Positions 1 to 12,798 are shown, counted from the stretch's first letter. The stretch is DNA of 64,000 nt from Aplidium turbinatum (GCA_918807975.1 OU964929.1:18741197-18805196), one strand, 5' to 3'. Numbers and translations are program-made. Notes: a model not told the origin generated them from the letters alone.

Positions 1-114
1 ATCTCAAATGTTATTTTTTAATCTAACTGCAAACCGTCTATATTACAATGCGATCATTTGTTGCTCGTCGTATCCGGCTTGCACTGGGTGGTTGAAGATT
101 TAAATTAACTGAGC

Positions 115-270
115 TGGGAGAAGGAAGCCAAGCATCTTGCCCAGTGCCCAACTTTAAGCACGTGATTTAGTGTCCTGCCAATGACACAGGCACGTGCCCT
201 TGTGTGGTATCAAACCAGTGCCCTTGTGAGCTCTGTACCATTGCTTACGACTAGACTATGCAGCCGACTA
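115..270 (-). repeat. tRNA-derived SINE remnant
   Basis: Read on the minus strand this looks like a decayed tRNA-derived SINE. A box B-like GGTTTGATACC lies at 206-216 and a box A-like stretch at about 248-265, spaced as in a pol III promoter. The neighbouring TCTTGCCCAGTG at about 137-148 resembles TTCTTGCCCAGAAA near 63.94 kb, where a similar element runs off the window, so the two may be one family. No clean cloverleaf is visible, so it is not a working tRNA gene. Confidence 0.4.
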
Positions 271-697
271 TTTGTTAGTTGTGCGCTGCAAACAAATTCA
301 GTTCATGAAGTCTTGGCTTAAAAATTGCATCGTGTCATTTAGTTTTATTACAGCAACAACTTTCTTATTATTAAAAGTGGCTTGGCAATTGATACTCACA
401 CACTTTGTAATTATGCTTGTTTGTCGTAGTAATGTTGCTTGATGTTTTTTTGTGTTTCAAAACTGCATACTATTATATATATTTTCTTAACGTTCACAAA
501 CGTTGCTGTTGATCCACCTATACAAGCTTTTGCATTTCTTATCAAATATCACAATACAGTATTTATTCACAGGCAACAAGTGTCTCGTTCCTCGTCAGCA
601 AATTTGCAAACGTTGAATTCTTGCAAAAACATAACTGATTTCTTATCAAAGTTGTTTCTACAACCAAAGTCTCTGATTAACTTGCAATTCTTTTCAG

Positions 698-3600
698 CTG
701 ACGGTGTTCGGGCCACCAGTGAGTTCCTCCCATTGGGCAAAGTTAATCGAGGAAGTGGCGGCAGATACGAATGCACCGCAGATAATGGGATTTTGTCTCC
801 TGTCAAGCATTCCATTCAACTCACCGTCAATTGTGAGTGTTTTTTGTTTAAAGAATATTCAGACTGTAATTAGGACTTCGGTTAATGCCACGGTCAATCT
901 GCCAAGCTTGTGCAGATGGATGCCCTTTTTAAATGACTTGTGTGCATCAGTCCGCGAAATTAGCGGCGGCACGCGGCTTGGTAAATGCTGCCGCAAACGT
1001 CATAATGGCCATTCTGCTACGGCAATAAAAATGCCGTTGCAAAATGAGCACTTGATTCGGACAAACATTGTTCAAAATTTCTTCCTGTGTTATTTACTCG
1101 CAAAATTTCTTATTATTTACTCTCAAATTATTTAAATTATTTACTCTAAAAAAATTATTTACTCTCAAAATTTCTTCGGACTGTGTTATTTACTCTGTTC
1201 CCTCTGTTTGATAACCTACAGCAGGTAAATTCCACTTTTTAACTGTATCTTCCTTCATGATTTATATTCGCAACGACACCAGTAAACAATAAGCATTCGA
1301 TGAAAGAATAACTTTTGCGTAACAACTAAGCCAGTATTTACAAGGTTGCAAACTTTTACAGTTCACAAGAGCATTGTCAGCGCATAAAATAGCTTGCGTG
1401 ATGCTCTGGGCTACAGCCGTGTGACACGATGAAGAAGCGCATAAAATTCCGTTTGATTAAAGCATACGGCAATTGCCGCCGCAATCCAAGGTTTGTTGAT
1501 TTGGCGACGGCAATGTTTTTGCCGTCAGAAATGGAAGCTAATTTCGAGGGCTGGTGCATTGCCAAGAAGTTTTGTTTCTGATTTTAGCTCTAGGTATCGA
1601 GGAAGTGAATTTCGGGCATTCAAGTGTTCTGTTTCGTCTTGATAACGCTACGCTGCTACTGCCTGTATCGCCCAGCACTGTGAACAACGCGACTCTACGA
1701 CCGACAAAGTGCAATATGTATTTCATTGCGTAAATGCAGTTATAGCTGTGAAGTTAAAAAGACAGACTAAGAGTGTTCTAGAACTTTTTAATCGTACAAA
1801 AGCAGCACTAGAAACAAGATTACTTCATTCTTAGTGAGAGACTTACATTTTTTTCACTTGCAAAATTTCAGACCCGCCTGAAATTGACTTGGACGTATCT
1901 GAATCCCAAAAATCAGTCCCTATCGGCAGACCAGCTTCTATTGAATGTGTCGCATGGGCCGTTCCTCAACCTGAGTTCATTTGGCAACACCCGTCCAGAG
2001 GAATGTAAGTTTTTATTTCATGCATCCCCACGAATGTGAAGTGGCAATGGGCAATTACTCTAGAAATGTTGTGAAGATTAGACCTCAAAGACATCTCCGT
2101 GATAAGATATTTAAAATGCTGTATACGTTACAGAAACGGATGTTGCATGTGAAGTATGCGTGATAGTCGTTTTTTTCTTAGACTGTACCAATTGCTGTAT
2201 CTTGATCTTTCATGCAATTACTGTAAGTATTAATGGGACTAAGACGTCTTTCCATCTTGCTCATTTAGGCATGGCTGATATTCACGTCGATACATCTGAA
2301 CAATGCCGACTTTTCATGTACATCTTGCTGTCTTATCAGTGCTTTAGCTGACATTATCTACCCCTCACAGTCTTGTTATTCTTTTTTGACAAATTTAAAT
2401 TATATGTTTTTTGTGCATTAATCCTTTCTTAGCAGGCCGAAACAGATGGCCACCTCTTGCCATAGTTCACTGCTGATACATGCTTAAGTTAGGTACTGGT
2501 TTAAATCTCGTATTTCATCTGAATCAGATTTGTCACTAATGCGATGTCTCAACGCATGAGTGGATATCTAACAAATGAGGCAGTTCATTGTGCTGATGTT
2601 GCAAGCTATTTAATGTATCATCGCATACGATGTGGTTTCTCGTTTTGAATGCTGGACCAACAGTTCATCTGATAAACAGAACCACCAAAACCGAATAGTT
2701 TGTTTAAGATTTCCTTAAATAGCCGCAGAAGAACTAAAATTCAAACTTTTCCGTTTAGTTTTTTTTTTTTTTTCAAGCATCCAAAAGAGTAATTCCAACA
2801 AAGATTACAACGTGGTCGACGTTGCCCAAGACAACAGCGTACGATCCTCTCTGTTCATATCGAGTCTGAAGCTTACCGACTACGGGAACTACAAGTGTGT
2901 TGCCAGCAATCGGTTGGGAAGTGCTAACGTCACGTTTGTTTTGAAACGTAAGGAGTTACATTGGAACTGAAAAGTTTGGCTGTTAGTCAAGGCTATACAC
3001 TTTAAAAGTGGAAATACCTAGGACCTAGCTGTGCCGTATCATTTTTACGCATTCCCAGCGTCGTTGCGGTGACGTGTTACGTAAAGTGACGCGTTGTCGT
3101 AAAATAGTAATGCTATCAATAAAATTTATATTTCGAAACAAAATCTCGTTACTAAACTTTTCATCAGATCTTCTTATGACTTTACCGATGCGATATTGAT
3201 GCGCAATGTCCTCAAATCTTGTCGACGTCTTCGTCTATGTTGTTTGTTTGTTAAACAATTTGGGATTCTTCCCGGGATTAACGTTTGAGCCTCTTGGATC
3301 GCAATCAACTGTCGGGTTTTTGAAAGAGTCTTTCTTGTTCGTCAAACGCAATTCGTTCAGCCCATGGGGAGCAGGTTTATCTCCCGAGAGCAGAGTGCTG
3401 AGCGGTTGCAAACGACGTGTGGGAAGTACGTTAACATCCCAGGCCATGTGTGTAGGAATGAAGTTTAATACCATTTTTAAAAGGTCTATGCTGCGAATAG
3501 TTTGTTACTCGTGTTGGTGAATTGAACATATTTGCACAGTCCTAAAAATCTGATCTTTCAATATGTTGGAGGATCCTGTGAGACAAAGGAATTCCTCTTA

Positions 3601-6600
3601 ACCCGTTGTTAAAACGATGACCATCCATTTATGGGTATGTGAACACGAACGTGAACACGAAACCGGTCGATCGGGATCATGGAAAAAAACCTTTCTTTTT
3701 AAGAAACCAATCGTTTTATTCGCTTGTCCGAAACCATTTGTAACAGATGTCTTTGTTTGAAATGTGGTTTTTATCTACTTGAGCGCTTTGTGTTTTTATA
3801 TATATATTAGGCTTGTACGGTTTGTGCTAGGCTAGGGGCCATTCCGTGTCAATTCACACAGTCAAGAAAATCAACCTCTTCGATTTTTCTTAAATTTTAC
3901 ACACTTTTTCGCTATCCTATATGATGAACACCTGCAAAATTTGAGTGAAATTTATTGAGAAACACGAGAGTTATGAAGCATTTAGTTTGGGGGGTCTGCC
4001 GAGGGGGCACATTTTTTTTTATTTTTGGCCATGTTTGAGGCCCTATTACTGCTAAACTAAATTAGGTAAGAACCCAAATTTTTTACATGTGATAGTACTT
4101 CTGCCAAATATTGAAAAAACAACATTGTTCACATTGTCACTCTAAAAGGTCAAAGGTTATAGACATCCAAAGTTGGCCGTTTCCAGCTCTCGACTAAAAT
4201 TTTCCAAAATTTTAAAACCTTGCCAAGACCCTATTTTTGATTGGTTTTGGCTGAAATTTAGTAGAAATGTTGTTTACAGGATTCTCTATGAACTGAGAAA
4301 ATTTCAGTACAAAATATTAAAGGGGTTGGGAGGTATTTAATGTGAAACATGGGTCGAAATGAAAAAAAGCAAAAAGTGGGGTCCTTTTAATACCCCGGTT
4401 ACCCATGACCCCAGTGAAAATTTGCACTGAAATTTTTTTTACATATTCACTAAGATATGACAAGTCTACCATGCAAAATTGATCCATAGAAAGTATTCGT
4501 CAAAGTTTGGACAAAAACGCTAAACATTAGCATTGAAAAATTCAAGGGGAGTAGGGGTGATCATTATTTTATCTTGCTATTGGCTATATAAAGTGTTCTT
4601 GATGACAGTAGCAATATTATGTGCTTGACAAATGACAATGTAGACCTATGAATAATTTTTGCAAGACGGTTTATGCATAAAGTTTAAGACATTATTATCT
4701 TTATGTGTTTTAGCTACACTGTCCGATATCGTTTTGTTCGATCTTTTGGTATTACATTTTCTTTAATTGCATAATGAAGAAGAAGTATGCCAAGTTAATA
4801 CAAGGCGAAATTTTGTTCACAAATTCACTAAGATGTAACAAGTCTACCATGCAAAATTGATCCATGGTTTTCAGTGTTTTCTTGCAGAAAGTATGCGTCA
4901 AAGTTTGGAGAAAAACGCTAAAAATTACAAATAAAAATTAAAAAAAAAATGTAACAATATTGAACTATATATACTAGAAAACATTTGAAGTGTATTTTTG
5001 ATTGTGATTCTAGCAATTGTTATATATTTGACAACTGTAATGTATATACCATGTGGACGCGGTCCTCATTATCAGTGAACAAAACTGGCAAATTTTGTCA
5101 TAATCTTCATTGCTCAGTTTGTATTGTTGTCCAGAAGAACCATGGATACTCGGCACAGCAATTGAACAAATAATGTCATGAAATGGAATCCAGCATGTTT
5201 GTTGATGTCTGGGCCAGTTTAAACATTTGTTGCTTTTGTTTAGTATCATAAACTGAACATTGAAGTCTTGCTTTTCATAGCTTTTTTCACAGATAATGCC
5301 AATGTACCAATCAGAATCATATCTGCAAGCCACATATTGGCCTATATTTGCATCATTTTCTGGGGGTTGTGATTGACCTCGTGCCACATCCACAAGGGTA
5401 CCGTATGTGAAATATCATTTGACAGTTGACGCATTTTTAAAGACTGACATGATTGTGGAATAAAACTATGATGTGATCTCGTGCCTGTTATTGTTTTACA
5501 CAATGCATATCGCTTTTCCAATTCAAATTTTGTGTTGAGGTCTTGAACTTCAGTTGAAGAAACCCAAATATATTCAAACCCAGAAATGTGATCTTGCTCC
5601 CATTGAAAAAGATCTTGTGGTGTGAGAATTTGGTTGGTGGTTGCTGCGTGAAGACTTGCACGACTGCACTGCACGTGCAGCTAATCTTTTGGTGGTTTTA
5701 CCAACTCCATCACATGGACTTTTGCCATGAGATGTAGCAAAGAAATGCCACTCAGCTTTAATTCCAAAATCTGTTGAATGATGGCAAAGATTGATAAAAT
5801 TTTTACGGTTTTTGTATTGTGAAGCAGCACCATCGCTGAAATAGATAATTTTTTTACATTACCAAGTGATTTGATAATTGGAATTATTTGACTAATAAAT
5901 GTATGCATTGTGCTAAAATGTGCTTGTTGAATGTTCCAAGTGATCTGATATTGCAACCAAACTTTTTAATGTTAAAGCTCCATCTTTTTTGTAGTCTATT
6001 ACAAAAGGGTGAAGGGTTGCCAGGAGTGTTGTCCCAATGGAACCCTTGCACGGCATCTTGGACAATAAATGAGTAGAGTAGTTCTCAGCAAAATCAAGTA
6101 GTACTACGACTTCATCATCAGCTAAATTTTGTTTCAAGTAACTTGATTGTGATTTTCCAATGAAGTGATGGGTCTTCTAAGCTGTATTTGATACATTACA
6201 ACTCAGCCGTTCGGAGTTGAGCATCTGCTTTGTTTCTACTTTTTATGTTTGATTGTAATATTGACCATCTTGAGTTGATCCTGATGCAAATAAATAAGTA
6301 AACAAAAGCAAGAAACGTGTCACACAATGATTCAATAAAGTCATCCTGGCTTTTTAGCTGCTCAGTTAATTGTCGTTCTATGAGTATGAGCCCATTGCTT
6401 GTACCTTACAGTATCATCAAGATCATATTTGTTGCTGAATGTATCAATTAAGTAGCTCTTCAAACATTCTCTGCCAGAGCAATTATTGCACAAACTCATC
6501 ATGCATTCTTTGTTAGAATTATGGAACACACCAATTTTCCAACTAGTCTGTGTATGTCAGCTTATCAGGTTCTTCGGCTTGCATTAACTTGGCATTCTGA

Positions 6601-8437
6601 TGTTATATACTTCTTCTTCTTCATGCAATTAAAGAAAATGTAATACCAAAAGATCGAACAAAACGATATCGGACAGTGTAGCTAAAACACATAAAGATAA
6701 TAATGTCTTAAACTTTATGCATAAAACGTCTTGCAAAAATTATTCATAGGTCTACATTGTCATTTGTCAAGCACATATATAATATTGCTACTGTCATCAA
6801 GAACACTTTATATAGCCAATAGCAAGATAAAATAATGATCACCCCTACTCCCCTTGAATTTTTCACTTCTAATTTTTAGCGTTTTTGTCCAAACTTTGAC
6901 GAATACTTTCTATAAGAAAACATGGAGAACCATGGATCAATTTTGCATGGTAGACTTGTCATATCTTAGTGAATATGTGAAAAAAATTTTAGTGCATATT
7001 TTCACTGGGGTCATGGGTAACCGGGGTATTAAAAGGACCCCACTTTTTGCTTTTTTTCATTTCGACCCATGTTTCACATTAAATACCTCCCAACCCCTTT
7101 AATATTTTGTACTGAAATTTTCTCAGTTCATAGAGAATCCTGTAAACAACATTTCTACTAAATTTCAGCCAAAACCAATCAAAAATAGGGTCTTGGCAAG
7201 GTTTTAAAATTTTGGAAAATTTTAGTCGAGAGCTGGAAACGGCCAACTTTGGATGTCTATAACCTTTGACCTTTTAGAGTGACAATGTGAACAATGTTGT
7301 TTTTTCAATATTTGGCAGAAGTACTATCACATGTAAGAAATTTGGGTTCTTACCTAATTTAGTTTAGTAGTAATAGGGCCTCAAACATGGCCAAAAATTT
7401 AAAAAAATGTGCCCCCTTGGCAGACCCCCCAAACTAAATGCTTCATAACTTTCGTGTTTCTCAATAAATTTCACTCAAATTTTGCAGTTGTTCATTATAT
7501 AGGATAGCGAAAAGGTGTGTAAAATTTAAGAAAAATCGAAGAGGTTGATTTTCTTGACTGTGTGAATTGACACGGAATGGCCCCTAGGTCAACTCAATAA
7601 TTAGAACATTTTTGTTGTTTGTGGCTCGAAATCCTTTTGTTTCAATTTTTCTTGAATCAAATCTCTCACGGAAAGAATTCAATATCAACCTTATGTAATT
7701 GTTAATAAATTATTTAAGCCTTCGCGTCTACGACAGCTTTTTAAATGACTGTTGATTTATTGTTTTTTCGTATATTAACGTTGAAACAATAAAATTATCA
7801 TAAGTATTTTTTCATTTAAACCTTAAAGAATGCTGCCACAGTTTTTACTTTAGACTAAAAAGGCAGTAGCCTACCATTAAACAGGTTTAATAAAATCAAT
7901 GACTTTGTTCAATCATGGGAAAGTTATTTAATTGACGCAAACACGTGTAGAGTGGAGGTCACTGATTTAGTTTGGCCTCAAGAAGTTTAATCAAACAATA
8001 AGGCAGACTGTATTTATTGTGTTGTGTCTTCAAGTAGCCTAGCTTAGCGACCAAAACTGCACCTTTCAATCTCGAAATCAATATGTGACTTAATTTGGTG
8101 ATATTATTGTGCTTTCGTGTTGGTTTATTTGAATCTGACAATGAATTAAAATAAATTTGTCAAATCCATTAAATTTTAAAATTGCGAAGCGACGACGCCT
8201 TGCAATTTTAAAATTACCAGCACCAATGGCCGTGATCCTACAGTTCTTTTATGCTTTAAAGTTTCTGTGCTGATTTAGAATTTGAAGTGTTTGAATTTTG
8301 TGAGATAATAAGCATCTTAAAGTTAAAAAGTCTTGTTACATTGCCTGTTTATACTTTTTGATCCAATTTTTGAATAATCTTTTGCATTATTTTTATAGAA
8401 AAGATTTTGCCTCCAACAAGACAGCCTCCTGTTGCAG
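698..8437 (+). CDS. Immunoglobulin-superfamily cell-surface protein, partial, four exons visible
   Basis: Four exons join in phase: 698-832, 1872-2004, 2778-2947 and 8399-8437. Acceptors are ttttcag, atttcag, ttcaag and tttatag; donors are GTGAGT, GTAAGT, GTAAGG and GTGAGA. Exon 1 ends an Ig domain (GGRYECTADNG, then HSIQLTVN). Exon 2 opens the next one (PPEIDLDVSE, then GRPASIECVAWAVPQPEFIW, with its first Cys and Trp). Exon 3 completes it (SSLKLTDYGNYKCVASNRLG, the D-x-G-x-Y-x-C motif). Exon 4 is a short proline-rich linker (ILPPTRQPP). Such I-set domains are typical of adhesion and guidance receptors (IgLON, lachesin, Dscam-like). The protein should be extracellular or membrane-bound. The gene starts before the window and I could not find its 3' end. 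A possible next exon is 10571-10606, in phase but unsupported. A 3.75 kb transposon sits in the intron before exon 4. Confidence 0.75.
1070..1200. repeat. Short degenerate tandem repeat in an Ig-gene intron
   Basis: TATTTACTCTCAAAATTTCT-like units of about 20 bp recur five or six times with variation inside intron 1 of the Ig gene. No function is suggested. The rest of 833-1871 and all of 2005-2777 show only AT-rich intron sequence. Confidence 0.5.
2948..3832. other. Intron of the Ig gene before the transposon; no gene seen
   Basis: Both strands carry short open frames here (3206-3520 plus, 3235-3474 minus), but they overlap and show no recognisable domain or splice context. A short repeat of GTGAACACGAAC lies near 3640-3660. 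I see nothing else. Confidence 0.5.
3833..7586. mobile_element. 3.75 kb DNA transposon with about 1 kb inverted repeats, TA target duplication, superfamily unassigned
   Basis: The element runs 3835-7584 between TA dinucleotides (3833-3834, 7585-7586). Ends are GGGGCCATTCCGTGTCAATT and its complement. The terminal inverted repeats are about 950 bp and nearly identical (3835 to about 4785; about 6605 to 7584). Just inside the left arm, 4800-4935 is a second, diverged copy of arm sequence 4430-4530. A broken transposase gene on the minus strand fills the middle. It interrupts an intron of the Ig gene. A TA duplication alone would fit mariner-like elements, but the transposase motifs are not those of Tc1/mariner and I do not assign a superfamily. 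Confidence 0.85.
5010..6137 (-). pseudogene. Broken DDE-type transposase of the 3.8-7.6 kb element
   Basis: Four overlapping minus-strand frames (5913-6137, 5681-5956, 5342-5674, 5010-5393) read in order as one decayed protein. The first has VVVLLDFAENYS followed by TLHPFVIDYKK, which I know from a widespread family of metazoan transposase-like proteins whose first catalytic Asp is the D of LLDFAENYS. The second frame, read with shifts, passes a YFSDGAASQYKN-like second Asp region. The third holds NQILTPQDLFQWEQDHI. The last ends with VACRYDSDWYIGIICEKS, a small beta-barrel-like (Tudor/SH3-like) C-terminal module. At least three frameshifts separate the pieces, so this copy cannot make transposase. 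No ATG-initiated full frame is visible. Confidence 0.65.
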
Positions 8438-10084
8438 GTGAGACAAACTTTGAATTTTCTTCTCTTTCTGGTTCTGTGAAGCAGTGAAAAGATAATTAAG
8501 TCTATCTATCCTAAGCAGTAAGCACACCCAACCAGTCATGTTCCTTGGGTCGAGTTTGTACAAGAGCAATGTTCTTATTCACCACTATGGACGTTCAATG
8601 AAAAATATATTTCTGCACATGTTTTGTGGCTACATTTTAAGCATCGTAAAAATTAAACCAAGACCGATTGAGCTCAATAAGCAATGAACCATGGTTCGAC
8701 TCTTGCTTGGAGTAGTTGAATAATTACACTTGAAAAACAGTTTTCCCAGTGTCCACTCAGCAGCACCTTGTGAATTGAATAATTAACTCGTAATAAGTTA
8801 TCAGCTACTAATAGAATCTTTAAATGATTAACTTCGGTACCCAATGCTTGTTCAGTAATTCAAACCTCCAAAAACATATCACTGTCAGTTTCATCACTGT
8901 CTGTCAGTCACCGTGGCATGAACTTCCACAACCAGAAGCATCTTTTATCATTCATCAATGCCATTCGATTTTTACACCAACTTTTGCCTACTATCTCTAA
9001 TCCCAGTTGACATTGCTTTAGTTTGCAAAGGCTATCGCAGCCATATTCATCCGCTGAACGAGTCACACTTTTCTTTTTAGTATTCAACCGTTTCGTGTTT
9101 ATGGATGAAGATAATCCAGGTGGCGGCTCTTGGTCTTCGCATGTTAATCGTCTTCCAAGGATCATGGTTGCAATATTTTTCATGTGTTTTCTTGTTTTGT
9201 AACCTATCACAATCATTGTTGTGTACTCGGCAGTACGTAATGTGCAACGTACCTTGGTTGATTTGTGCACTGTGCATCTGTAACATGCTCTAGGTATGGT
9301 GAGGTGACATTGAATCGTATCAATTGAACCCCTACTTTCACTATTTGCTTGTGTGTTGTCATATTTACTGCAATGCTAATCGAATGTTATGACACCTACG
9401 TATTCGTGTTTGTCCCAGTAACTTTGCTTTTGTTTTGTTGGATAGAACTACTTGGATTAGTATCAGGGATATTTTATTTTCAATAGAAAAAAGCGAAATT
9501 GTGTTTCCAATGGCTAGCTGATCTGTGCTTTAAGAACGTAGAACGTTTGCAAATTGAGAAGCGAAGCATCTGCCAAAGCCTTTTCGTTCTGTGTTTCGAC
9601 TTTACTCCAAATAAGCTTTAAATTTTCTTTGAACTTCGTATCTGTACTATAATAATATATTAATGTGTACGTTAAATCAATATAAAAGAACGGCTTTTAC
9701 AAGGTGAGTTGTGCTGAAACGAAAAAATGTCACACTGTTAGTACAGTACACTATTAGAGACTTAAGCTGCTGGCACTGTCAGTTGTCAGTTATCCAATTG
9801 CCACTACCATCGCAAAATAACTTTTAAAGCGAAATGTAGTCGATACAGTCAATAGGTCTTTTATGTTACGCTACCATTTTATACACTCCATGTCTGGACG
9901 GCCGCGAAATCAACCGCACGCTCTATGACTTGGGTTGTTGCGTTACACTTCCATTGTTAGCTTGAACTTTTTCTCGCTGATATTTATTGTCTTGTTTTGT
10001 GTTGGATTTCGGAGTTTCGAACGATGAACTTAATGCTTAAATGTAGCCATTCGAAATTAGGGGTATTCGAAACAACTTTGTAGT
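7587..10084. other. AT-rich intron or intergenic DNA around Ig exon 4
   Basis: Apart from the 39-nt exon at 8399-8437 I see no coding signal. A small inverted repeat at about 8176-8218 (AATTTTAAAATTGC arms around a GC-rich loop) could form a hairpin. Frames at 8908-9270 and 9105-9293 lie on opposite strands of the same DNA and have no domain. Confidence 0.4.
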
Positions 10085-10250
10085 TGCAATAGATTGAGTT
10101 TCACTTTTAGCAGCATGATCTTTGCTTTCTTCACAATGTCAAGTTTTCTTCACGATATTAACGATCTGTTTTAGCCTGATGCCGTGAGTTCGCTGAGGTA
10201 GTTGCGGTTTGCACTAGCTTTCGGAACACAGTTCATGTGCTGTGACGAAT
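10085..10250 (+). repeat. Single arm of the fold-back family seen at 26.7-28.3 kb
   Basis: The stretch with AACGATCTGTTTTAGCCTGA and CTAGCTTTCGGAACACAGTT matches the left arm at about 26704-26780. The preceding TTGAGTTTCACTTTTAGCAG matches the complement of 28262-28281. Only one end is present, so this is a solo or truncated copy. Confidence 0.65.
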
Positions 10251-10602
10251 GGTGTTGGAGTCAGTTCTCAACTGGTTATAAAAAGTGGTTTATATTGAAA
10301 CAATGCTCATCAAAGCGAAACTTGGCACCAAAACGAAGGAACGAAATTTCGTTCAAAATTATATTGCTTCAAAGACTCTCGCTTGTGAATCTGAACAACC
10401 TCTATCGACTATTAAATATTCTTGGAATTTATATGAGATGGTCGTTTAACTTTAAGATCTACACTGTAGTCGTGTTTTAGAACTGTCAGGAAACAGTTGT
10501 TGGACATGTCAGAAACTATCTGGCAAATTCTTGCATCGTCTAAAGATGGTGTTTAATTTTGACTTGCAGGATACATCGCCAGTTGTAATTTGCCACACTG
10601 TT

Positions 10603-10688
10603 CCCAGGTAGCAAATGAACCATTTATATTTTATTACATAGATTGAACGTTCAATCAATGTAATAAAATGATTTATTTGCTGTCTGGG
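10603..10688. mobile_element. 86-bp palindromic MITE
   Basis: CCCAGGTAGCAAAT at the left end is answered by ATTTGCTGTCTGGG at the right. The interior is itself a near-perfect hairpin (TTTTATTACATAGATTGAAC and its complement). The terminal CCCAGnnAGCAA resembles the CCCAGCCAGCAA end of the element at about 16966 and the complement at about 32725, which suggests one family. No clear target duplication is seen. Confidence 0.6.
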
Positions 10689-10689
10689 C

Positions 10690-12490
10690 TTCACTACAGT
10701 GTGTTGTTATCCATCGCATAAATTGTGTCATGAAAAAGGCGTTGATTTCATATTATATAATAAGGTGGGTTATTGTCTACCGCCACATCTTTGGCAGATG
10801 TCCGTTGTCTTCAGTGTTTATTTCTACTTATCGGTTTGATTTTGCATACTAACATATTAGCAGGCATTTCATGTTTTCACGTTATTTATTTAATAATCAT
10901 GTGAGATCGATAAATTAGTTAAACTATTAAACGGTTCATTAATTTGCATAAAAAGTGGTGCAATTTCTGTGTAAAATTTTTGTATTAACTCTAACCAATT
11001 TACACTAACATAATAAGCATTAATTTTTGCGTCATCATATTTGTTTTCCAAGTGTTGTCTTCATGTCTGCTTCGGTATTCTATCTTCTGAAAGGTATTCG
11101 TTACCTGTATAAAGCGTACCGCATATCCAACCGGTGCTTCTTTGTACTGCTTTTCAACTTTGATGAGCTGAGTCAAGTAATCCAATCGTGTAGCTACAAT
11201 TAGTATTTAAATGAAACAGAACTTCTTCGCTATCGGATTCTTTCCAGAAAGATTTTTTTGCATGAGTTTTGATAACTGATTTAGGGTAATTTGATACGCT
11301 GAAACCGAATCTAAATTCTTTTTGTCACATTAGATTTTTGAAAATTAGAACACCGTTTAGTTGTTTTTGCTAAATTTATGCTGCGTTTTCACTCATATTG
11401 TATGCAGTCCAGCAACGGAATATTGGTGCCAAGACCTTAAAAATAACTTAAATAAGCTGACTGGTAGCACCTTTGATGCAGGTTTTATGATTTGGTTATG
11501 AACGTACCAATACCAATGAAGCGGTTTGGTATTATTTTGGCTTTCAGCTCCCTACTCCTTGTTAATGATGTGTATTAAAGCATGATGGGTTATTTCTGCT
11601 ATTTTTGCCCTCTGAACCAACTTCTCGATACGCCACTGAATGTTTGTGATCAACGCAGCCTACATTTTGTAAAAGTTTGTAGTTTTTGGTAGAAATAGCA
11701 GAACTCCAGTTCTTACCTCAAAAACATGACTCAGAAAAACAAATTTGCGCTCCGATACTGATCCACAACCTCAAAATTACATGAAACAAAAATGATGTTG
11801 ACCAATCATAAATGCAATGCAGCGGACTTGCTTGGTTTTATTTCCTGGTAGGCTATAGATTTACCAATCATTGCCTACACGCAACTTGCTTGCCAAACTT
11901 TTGTTAGTTGATTTTCAACTCCCAGTTCTCGGATTATTATCGCATGGCGGTGCACCTTTCTAGAATTGCTGTGTTTCCATAATAATTTTTCACTACAGTG
12001 TTGCAGTAGTATTTATTATGTATAATAACGTTTGTTGAATGTGCAAGCATTTTTCGTTATCACCAAGTGAACGTGTTTCGTTTTTTCTTTTTTAAACAAG
12101 CTGTGTGAAAAATCCCGTAACCGTCAATCAACACGTTGTAACATTCTTTTGCATCATTGTATCATTCATCTATTCTAGATTTGCAAGTAGATTTCAAAAA
12201 ATATTATTGTAAAACACGGATGTTTTATTCTGAAGTCTAGTTGTCATAGCTTTACGCCACATAAAGCTTTGCAGTAACTTTTCTGTTTATTTTGCTTTAT
12301 TGTTGTGGTGGTGCTGCTGCTGCCGAAAACTGTTGTTTTATCACTGTGTTAGTGTGTATTCATTTTTCTTTGTAGGGTTATTCATCTTCAGTCATCCAAT
12401 ATAGCCTACTGTACTTTTTCAGCCGTTCAGTGTTTACAAGTCTTGGTAGCCTAAAACTCACAGTAAACGTTGTGCTGTCAATTGTGATTC
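10690..12490. other. No gene seen
   Basis: AT-rich single-copy-looking DNA. The frame at 11000-11185 (minus) has no recognisable domain or splice context. A short GCTGCTGCTGC stretch lies near 12310-12324. Confidence 0.4.
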
Positions 12491-12492
12491 CG

Positions 12493-12798
12493 CTAAAATA
12501 AAATGCTTCTTTTTATGTCTTCAGCAATTTTGATGCATTGAGGCAGGGCGAAGTGCAAAGTGTTATCAAGAGAGACTAATGTTTTTTTTTCCAGACGTGT
12601 CAACTGTGGACCCACACGGTGCAGCTTAGAAGTGCGCAGTAGGCCTAGCTCGGCAGTTCCAAGAAAAAGCACGATTTTCACCAAGTAGGTTATGATGTCA
12701 CCATAGCTTAAGATGGATGTCTTAGTCTTTAGTTCAACCAGGGATTTCCAGAAATCTGAATTCCATGGTTTAACGGTCAAATCAAGCCTCCCAATCAA
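12493..12798 (-). CDS. Unrecognised 101-codon open frame
   Basis: A minus-strand frame beginning MIGRLDLTVKPWNS and ending IKIAEDIKRSILF. It overlaps a plus-strand frame (12713-12937) rich in Lys/Arg (KMKRKQRP), which after its stop stays open to about 13168 with GFAHIFSIIGWASTATSPSK. Neither shows a domain I know. At most one strand is real; either could be a fragment of a retrocopy or unknown transposon. Confidence 0.15.
   Translation of the reverse strand: MIGRLDLTVKPWNSDFWKSLVELKTKTSILSYGDIITYLVKIVLFLGTAELGLLRTSKLHRVGPQLTRLEKKTLVSLDNTLHFALPQCIKIAEDIKRSILF

Noticed and set aside
439-873. 144-codon plus-strand frame as a single gene
   Set aside because: Only its last part (698-832) fits an exon with AG and GT borders and Ig motifs; the front is intron read-through.
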